Virus record (IMG/VR): IMGVR_UViG_3300038825_001024
Span: 1-32,409 of that record
DNA from: a virus
Reading direction: 5' to 3' (one strand)
DNA length: 32,409 bases
The notes under the pieces are model-generated. The model was not told the DNA's origin. It made no database searches and saw nothing but the letters and a program-made list of their open reading frames with translations. Made by a program: the position numbers and the translations under genes. Of the stretch, positions 28,299 to 32,409 are shown one piece after another. How positions within the stretch are numbered: the stretch's first letter is position 1; each line of letters opens with the position of its first letter.

Positions 28299-30889
28299 TA
28301 AGAGCCTCCGAAAAGATTTTGGAAGATGTTGTAGTAATTTTGTCCACGCCTTGCAGATTCACCAGCGTCAATCTCTGCTGCATTTTGCATATAAGGGGTC
28401 ATCAATGAGCTATAAAACTCATCGCTGCCAGACATGACGTTGGCTGCGTTCTGAGCGCCCCCAACCAAGGTGCCAAGTTTTTGAAAATCATACTCATCTC
28501 TCATGCGTTGTTCGTTTGAGAGTCTCTGATTCATATCTACAAGCTCGCCAGATCTAGCAAGCGCTATGTTTGCTGCTCTGTCTTGCAACTCGGTTAAAGT
28601 GCCGCCCGTGTTCAACCTGCCTCTTCCTGCTGCGGATGCCTCTGTCTGTCTCCGCATTTCATCTTGCAAAAAGCGCAAGGTTGGGTCATCAACGTTAAAT
28701 GGATCGATGTCGGTATATTCAATGTCTCGCTTGGCAGCTTCAATGAAATCTGGGAGCACTTCTTCCGCTTGCGTAACCCCCATGTCGTAAAACGGTTGTA
28801 GTCTACCGATTGCGTCGTCGTATTGGTCTTTCTGGAAGGCTAGAACATTTGCCTGAGACTCTGCCATCTTGTCAGCTATGTAACGATTGCCTGCTTCTTG
28901 AGCTAAGATTCCTGCCAGACTGTTCTCGCTTGCTGTAGTTGTTGCATCGGATTGACCGCCGAGTATTGTGCCAAGCACGTTCATTACATCGCCAACGGTG
29001 CCGCCTATAGTGTCGCCTAGTGCGCCAATGGCATCGCCAAATCCAGAGGTGTCAACATTAACCGTTGATGTGACATCACCTGTTGTTGTATCTCCAACGC
29101 TACCACCCGCACCGCCTGCACCGCCTGCCCCACCAGCACCCCCAGCAGAAGTGATAGCTCCCTCTTCAATTGTTGCGCTACCGCCTGCGCCGCCCTCAAC
29201 ATCAAAGGCACCTTCTTCAATCGTTTGAGTCTGATCCCCAACCTCTACCGTTGAACCTGCAACATCAATATCAGTGTCGCCAATGTCTACGGCCGAACTG
29301 GCATCAATATCAGTGTCGCCAATGTCTACTGTAGCTGATGTATCACCTACTGTAGCTGATGTATCTCCAACGGTTGCAGTCTGGTCGCCAATGGTTACAT
29401 CCAAAAGGTCTTTAAGCTCATTAACCAAAACCTGTTTCTGGTCTTGAGACATGCTGCCGCCCCCACCACCAAGACCTAACAAACCTAGAATCGCATTTAC
29501 TAAATTGCCAGTACCGTCGTCTGCACCTTCAACAAGGTCTTGCTGAAAATCCCAGTTGATAGGAGTGCCTTCTGGCAAGCCACCCTCCAAATCCGAAACT
29601 GGCGTGTAGATTCCTGGGCTGTCATAAATATAAATACTGCCGTCTGGCATGCGAACCACATCACCAGACCGAAACACACCGCCGGTATCAGGCGTGTCTA
29701 AAACCCACTGACCATTGCGATAAATATATTGACGGCCATTGTTGGTGTGCTTTTGACCTTCTACTGGGTTTTCAGGCCACATACCTGTGCCTCCTGTGTT
29801 TGTCCCGCTACCTGCGGGGTTGTTAGTGGTATCTGCTCCGCTGCCTGCGGGGTTTGTCACTGGGTCGTTGTTCACGCCAGTGCTAGAAGTTGATGTCACA
29901 CTGCCGTCAGGGTTTACCTGTACGCCAGAGCCAGGCAATTGATCGACGTTTGTTTGCGTTTGGTCCGTGTTGGTTTGATCGTAAATAACAGCGTGATCAC
30001 CAGGCCTGTTATCTTCTAACCATCCCGCAAAGTCTGGCAGCCCAATGATTGACCTTACGCCTCTGTAATCGAAGTCGCCCCATAGCACGTTGATTAGGTC
30101 ATCAACTTGTTGGTTTCCGGTAAGCTCTGGGCGTTTAACCATCCCGTCTTCACCGTTCTGATTCAACTCATCAAGAACCTGCTGAATAACTTTGTTCTGC
30201 TCGTCGATAACCTGGGCATCAGTTAACGTGCCTGCGATCTCACCGATTGCGTTGGTGGGTTCGTCGCTGGTCGTACCGTCAAAGCTGCCTTGTAGGCCAA
30301 GCTCGTTCAAAAACTGCTGCGGGGTGTATTCCTTTGTTGCAGCGCTTCCAGTGAAACCGAATGAACTTAGATCAACAATAAACTTGCCCGTGGATGGGTC
30401 GAACGTAGCCGACAAGCCAAAGTCTTGTGATGCCCTGGCGTTGTTAAAACGATCAACTAATTGGTCAGATGTAAACGCAGTGTTCTCAGCGTTGAGTCTT
30501 TCTGCCTGGGCTGGTATCTCTTGGAATTGCTGCTCACTCAAGCCAAAAGCTGTTGCTATTTGTAATGAGGGTAGAGTGTCGTTTTCTCCAAAGATAGCGT
30601 TAAAGAAAGCTGGTATTTTTCCAGAAGAAACATCAAAACCTAAGTCACTTAAAATACCCACTTTGAGTGGATTATTAATAACTTCATTGCCGTTATAAAT
30701 TTGCGTTTTTATTTCTTGCAGCGCTAAATTTAGAAAAGCAGCCGCTGTGTTGTCTAAAAGCCTTTGCAGCGTTTCGGTTGTTTCGTTTGCCTTTTGGTTC
30801 CACAACCCATCAAAATTTGAATCTTCTGTTGTTCCAGGCGTAGGATTTGTCTGAGGCATACCTGGTAACAAATCTAAATACAGGCTCAT
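28298..30889 (-). CDS. Third ejection-type virion protein with repeat-rich centre
   Basis: An 863-residue protein; I start at ATG 30889, which overlaps the upstream stop (ATGA). Residues about 1-240 are helical. Residues about 300-360 are Asn/Thr/Gly-rich with NPAGSG repeats. Residues about 480-610 consist of short strands in tandem repeats (VGDTSATV, VDIGDTDIDA) plus a run of GGAGGAGG units. The last 230 residues resemble the common end of phage DNA-transfer proteins: QPFYDMGV, AAGRGRLNTGGTLTELQDRA and NQRLSNEQRMRDEYDFQKLG. By order it matches a P22 gp7/gp20-type ejection protein. Confidence 0.72.
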   Translation of the reverse strand: MSLYLDLLPGMPQTNPTPGTTEDSNFDGLWNQKANETTETLQRLLDNTAAAFLNLALQEIKTQIYNGNEVINNPLKVGILSDLGFDVSSGKIPAFFNAIFGENDTLPSLQIATAFGLSEQQFQEIPAQAERLNAENTAFTSDQLVDRFNNARASQDFGLSATFDPSTGKFIVDLSSFGFTGSAATKEYTPQQFLNELGLQGSFDGTTSDEPTNAIGEIAGTLTDAQVIDEQNKVIQQVLDELNQNGEDGMVKRPELTGNQQVDDLINVLWGDFDYRGVRSIIGLPDFAGWLEDNRPGDHAVIYDQTNTDQTQTNVDQLPGSGVQVNPDGSVTSTSSTGVNNDPVTNPAGSGADTTNNPAGSGTNTGGTGMWPENPVEGQKHTNNGRQYIYRNGQWVLDTPDTGGVFRSGDVVRMPDGSIYIYDSPGIYTPVSDLEGGLPEGTPINWDFQQDLVEGADDGTGNLVNAILGLLGLGGGGGSMSQDQKQVLVNELKDLLDVTIGDQTATVGDTSATVGDTSATVDIGDTDIDASSAVDIGDTDIDVAGSTVEVGDQTQTIEEGAFDVEGGAGGSATIEEGAITSAGGAGGAGGAGGAGGSVGDTTTGDVTSTVNVDTSGFGDAIGALGDTIGGTVGDVMNVLGTILGGQSDATTTASENSLAGILAQEAGNRYIADKMAESQANVLAFQKDQYDDAIGRLQPFYDMGVTQAEEVLPDFIEAAKRDIEYTDIDPFNVDDPTLRFLQDEMRRQTEASAAGRGRLNTGGTLTELQDRAANIALARSGELVDMNQRLSNEQRMRDEYDFQKLGTLVGGAQNAANVMSGSDEFYSSLMTPYMQNAAEIDAGESARRGQNYYNIFQNLFGGS
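29107..29365 (-). repeat. Tandem coding repeats in the virion protein gene
   Basis: Two identical 28-bp segments (29263-29290 and 29302-29329) form a 39-bp period encoding VDIGDTDID twice. Two copies of ACTGTAGCTGATGTATC (29328-29344, 29349-29365) form a 21-bp period encoding VGDTSAT. A CCGCCTGCA-type run at 29107-29150 encodes the GGA repeats. Identical copies point to recent slippage. Confidence 0.82.
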
Positions 30890-31263
30890 ACCACTACCCA
30901 CTCACCAGCAGCGTCAAGGTAAATGCAACGCAAAACATCGTAGCGAGAGGCAATCGATTTCGACGTTGCCCCGTCAATTGTCTCTGTTCCTTGCGTGTCA
31001 ACGGTGACTGCTCCTGTTCCCATGCGCTTAACCACAACCTGCTGCCCGTCTGCTGGCTTTTGATGCAGGCTGACTGTGATACTAGATCCTGAGTCAACGT
31101 CCACGACCTCATGCCCAGCGTTGCCGGTGGTTGTGTAGTTTGCGGTTTGTTTAGAGTAGAAAGGTTTGATTAAGGTGTGATGATCGATTACTACTTGGCG
31201 AAGCTGCTCTGCTTCCAGGTTGACCGTGATCACGTTTGGATCACGCAGTCTTCTTGTTGTCAT
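30886..31263 (-). CDS. Small beta-rich structural protein
   Basis: A 125-residue protein whose ATG at 31263 overlaps the stop of the small membrane protein. After an N-terminal helical part (VNLEAEQLRQVVIDHHTLIK), residues 55-125 show the pattern SSITVSLHQKPADGQQVVVK, TGAVTVDTQGTETIDG and VLRCIYLDAAGEWVVV, as in phage beta-solenoid or fibre-like appendage ends (GTxTIDG followed by G-x-W-x-V). It stands first of the structural genes in this arm, and its 3' end is coupled to the large virion gene. A tail-tip or head-fibre role is plausible. Confidence 0.7.
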   Translation of the reverse strand: MTTRRLRDPNVITVNLEAEQLRQVVIDHHTLIKPFYSKQTANYTTTGNAGHEVVDVDSGSSITVSLHQKPADGQQVVVKRMGTGAVTVDTQGTETIDGATSKSIASRYDVLRCIYLDAAGEWVVV

Positions 31264-31430
31264 TTTCTAATAAGCTCGTTGATGGCCTTCCATGCCTCGA
31301 CCATTTTGCTTTCTAAAACCTCTAAACGATTTAAGATTCGACCGATGGTAAGAACCAAAATGAATAAACCCGCTGCTATAGGCCAACCACTTACGATTAT
31401 TTCCCAGGTTTCCATTTGTGTTTTATCCAT
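31260..31430 (-). CDS. Small single-span membrane protein
   Basis: A 56-residue protein starting at ATG 31430 with AAGG upstream. The sequence MDKTQMETWEIIVSGWPIAA is followed by a hydrophobic span (about 16-31, PIAAGLFILVLTIG) and a charged coiled helix (LNRLEVLESKMVEAWKAINE). One span plus a coiled coil recalls i-spanin or Rz-like and holin accessory proteins. Its stop overlaps the next gene. It was not obvious because of its short length. Confidence 0.68.
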   Translation of the reverse strand: MDKTQMETWEIIVSGWPIAAGLFILVLTIGRILNRLEVLESKMVEAWKAINELIRK

Positions 31431-31455
31431 TTTTTCCAACCTTACTTGTAACTTT

Positions 31456-31911
31456 TTACATCGACGTATAAAAATACAGCCCTGCGACTAATAAACCTAC
31501 ACAAGTAGCACCCCAGCCGAAAATGATACCTATTAGCTTCATGTTTTCTTTAAACTGCCTGCGCTGCATTCGAATCTTTGCAACTTCCTTTTCATGCGCT
31601 AGCCTGCTTTCTTCCATGCGCCTTTTTATGCTGTTGTACAAATCACCTTGGCCTTGCATTAGGCAAATGTCTTGCAACTGCCTATCAAAATTTTGAAGCT
31701 GCCTAGTAATACTTTCCATCTTTAGGGCTTCTTGGTAGCTCATCTTCCCAGCGCCTTTTTTTTCAGCGTCCCGAGCTTTTTCTGTTGCGTTGGCCCATCG
31801 CCCTATAACCTGGCTTAGATCTCCGCCGTGTCCTTTAGCTTCTTTTAATGCCTGGATAGCTGAGTTGACGGATTGAACTGCTCCGATCGCAGCGGAAATT
31901 TCTGCAATCAT
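31456..31911 (-). CDS. Coiled-coil protein with a C-terminal membrane segment
   Basis: A 151-residue protein. The N-terminal 25 residues are an Ala-rich amphipathic helix (MIAEISAAIGAVQSVNSAIQ), the centre is a charged coiled coil (RQLQNFDRQLQDI, MEESRLAHEKEVAKIRMQRR), and the C-terminus holds one hydrophobic span (about 126-147, LIGIIFGWGATCVGLLVAGL) with a short tail. As I remember, MIAEI-type proteins of this size occur next to internal virion genes in marine podoviruses. A membrane-active virion or lysis protein would fit. Overlaps the next-upstream gene by 4 bases. Confidence 0.7.
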   Translation of the reverse strand: MIAEISAAIGAVQSVNSAIQALKEAKGHGGDLSQVIGRWANATEKARDAEKKGAGKMSYQEALKMESITRQLQNFDRQLQDICLMQGQGDLYNSIKRRMEESRLAHEKEVAKIRMQRRQFKENMKLIGIIFGWGATCVGLLVAGLYFYTSM

Positions 31912-32099
31912 AAATTTTTAACGTCGCTGCTTTTGTCTCCCCTTTTAAATATTTTTTGAACCGTGTCACTCTCCCAAATTCTAAGAGACAACCAGATGAT
32001 GGTGAACAAACTTGCTATCGATGGAAGCCAACCAGCCAGGGTGGCGACAGTGCCTCCGACTGCCACACTATCCATTACTGTTTTGGCTTCCTCTTGCAT
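31908..32099 (-). CDS. Holin-like small membrane protein
   Basis: A 63-residue protein. One hydrophobic segment at about 13-24 (VAVGGTVATLAGWL) and a second at about 26-42 (SIASLFTIIWLSLRIW) are followed by a basic tail (TVQKIFKRGDKSSDVK). Two close spans and a basic C-terminus are typical of small phage holins. The other holin candidate lies next to the endolysin at 14905, so this may be a second holin, an antiholin, or a membrane protein used in DNA entry. Confidence 0.65.
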   Translation of the reverse strand: MQEEAKTVMDSVAVGGTVATLAGWLPSIASLFTIIWLSLRIWESDTVQKIFKRGDKSSDVKNL

Positions 32100-32102
32100 G
32101 AT

Positions 32103-32258
32103 TTATTTTTTGGCCTTACCGACTACCAAAGCGCCTATCTCAAGGAACTTGTATAGTTTGCTCACGACTTTGTCGTCTTTAGGTGTTGGGGTTAGCGCAG
32201 TAATAGCGGAGCATGCTGTGACCAAAGCGGTTATTGCATTTATGTAATCTAAGATCAT
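32103..32258 (-). CDS. Small TPTPKDD-motif protein, copy 2 (complete)
   Basis: A 51-residue protein from ATG 32258 to TAA 32103. After MILDYINAITALVTACSAIT comes ALTPTPKDDKVVSKLYKFLE and a C-terminal IGALVVGKAKK. The TPTPKDD...KLY...GKAK pattern is one I recall as a recurrent short phage protein. It is the complete paralogue of the truncated gene at 1-103, which shares the hydrophobic start and TPTPKDD. It follows gene A2 and precedes the holin-like gene. Function is unknown. Confidence 0.72.
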   Translation of the reverse strand: MILDYINAITALVTACSAITALTPTPKDDKVVSKLYKFLEIGALVVGKAKK

Positions 32259-32268
32259 TATTTACCCC

Positions 32269-32409
32269 CTAAGCTGTATATGATTCAGCAGCAGAGATAG
32301 CAGCATTAACAGCGGTCATGTCTTCGCTGCCCCAGTCGTCTTTGGCAACCATGATCTGCAAGTGTTCTTTGTTGCGGTCAACGCAGTCTTGACGCTCTTC
32401 TGCTTCATC
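32269..32409 (-). CDS. Small acidic conserved phage protein, copy 2 (5' end cut off)
   Basis: The last 46 codons of a gene whose start lies beyond the right edge; stop TAG at 32269-32271. The protein segment reads DEAEERQDCVDRNKEHLQIM and then VAKDDWGSEDMTAVNAAISA, ending AESYTA. It differs from the copy at 113-355 at only a handful of positions, mainly at its start, and at the DNA level the two are close to identical over the last 120 bases. Order and orientation match copy 1. Confidence 0.78.
   Translation of the reverse strand, partial: DEAEERQDCVDRNKEHLQIMVAKDDWGSEDMTAVNAAISAAESYTA

Noticed and set aside
1-32409. A perfectly closed circular genome
   Set aside because: The two ends are similar but not identical, and joining them truncates gene B1 and leaves gene A2 without a start.

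Overview
The window looks like most of the genome of a temperate, short-tailed (P22-like, podovirus-type) phage of a Gram-negative bacterium. The head and tail genes match the P22 set: portal, scaffold, coat, gp4-like and gp10-like tail plugs, and three large ejection-type proteins. It also carries a Q-like late regulator, an ERF/NinB/YbcO lambdoid recombination set, a tyrosine integrase and a tRNA-Leu-derived attachment core. Several small families (proteins with the TPTPKDD motif, a tail fibre with the LTNKTLTSP motif, tiny Lys/Arg-rich peptides) recur, as I remember them, in marine phages, so a marine proteobacterial host is my inference. No host gene is visible.

Layout. (1) About 20.9 kb down to 16.6 kb, minus strand: the early operon, running Cro-like repressor, O-like replication protein with an internal iteron array, NinB-like, YbcO-like nuclease, a PD-(D/E)XK-like nuclease, an HTH-metallophosphoesterase, DUF3310 and a Q-like protein, ending in a terminator. 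(2) 15.6-16.6 kb: a repeat-rich control region with a near-consensus plus-strand promoter and three tiny plus-strand genes that converge on the Q-like gene. (3) 15.6 kb down to 1, minus strand: the late operon, running terminator, endolysin, holin, terminase subunits, portal, tiny basic proteins, an ADP-ribosyltransferase-like protein, scaffold, coat, gp4, gp10, the repeat-rich tail fibre and small accessory genes. (4) 32.4 kb down to 25.2 kb, minus strand: the same late operon continued, with small membrane proteins and the large ejection-type virion proteins. (5) 21.1-25.0 kb, plus strand: a divergent operon of XRE repressor, small genes, ERF, a small protein with an SSB-like tail, a small winged-helix-like protein, an excisionase-like protein and integrase, followed at once by attP.

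The two window ends carry diverged copies of the same two-gene unit (gene A then gene B). This fits a circular or circularly permuted genome opened inside a tandem duplication. A direct join of base 32409 to base 1 does not give two intact genes, so some sequence is probably missing.

How it works together (inference): divergent promoters at 20.93-21.03 kb, overlapped by related operator-like sites, set the lysis/lysogeny choice. The Q-like protein would let polymerase pass the terminator that abuts the endolysin start and read the whole late operon. The plus-strand promoter at 16.07 kb could oppose Q expression by antisense transcription. Integrase acts at an attP with repeated arm-type sites between int and the last late gene. 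The most interesting points are the O-gene iterons, the attP architecture, the operator-filled promoter facing Q, the SSB-tailed small protein beside ERF, the ADP-ribosyltransferase-like gene in the head cluster, and the fibre with about 35 repeats of 17 residues.
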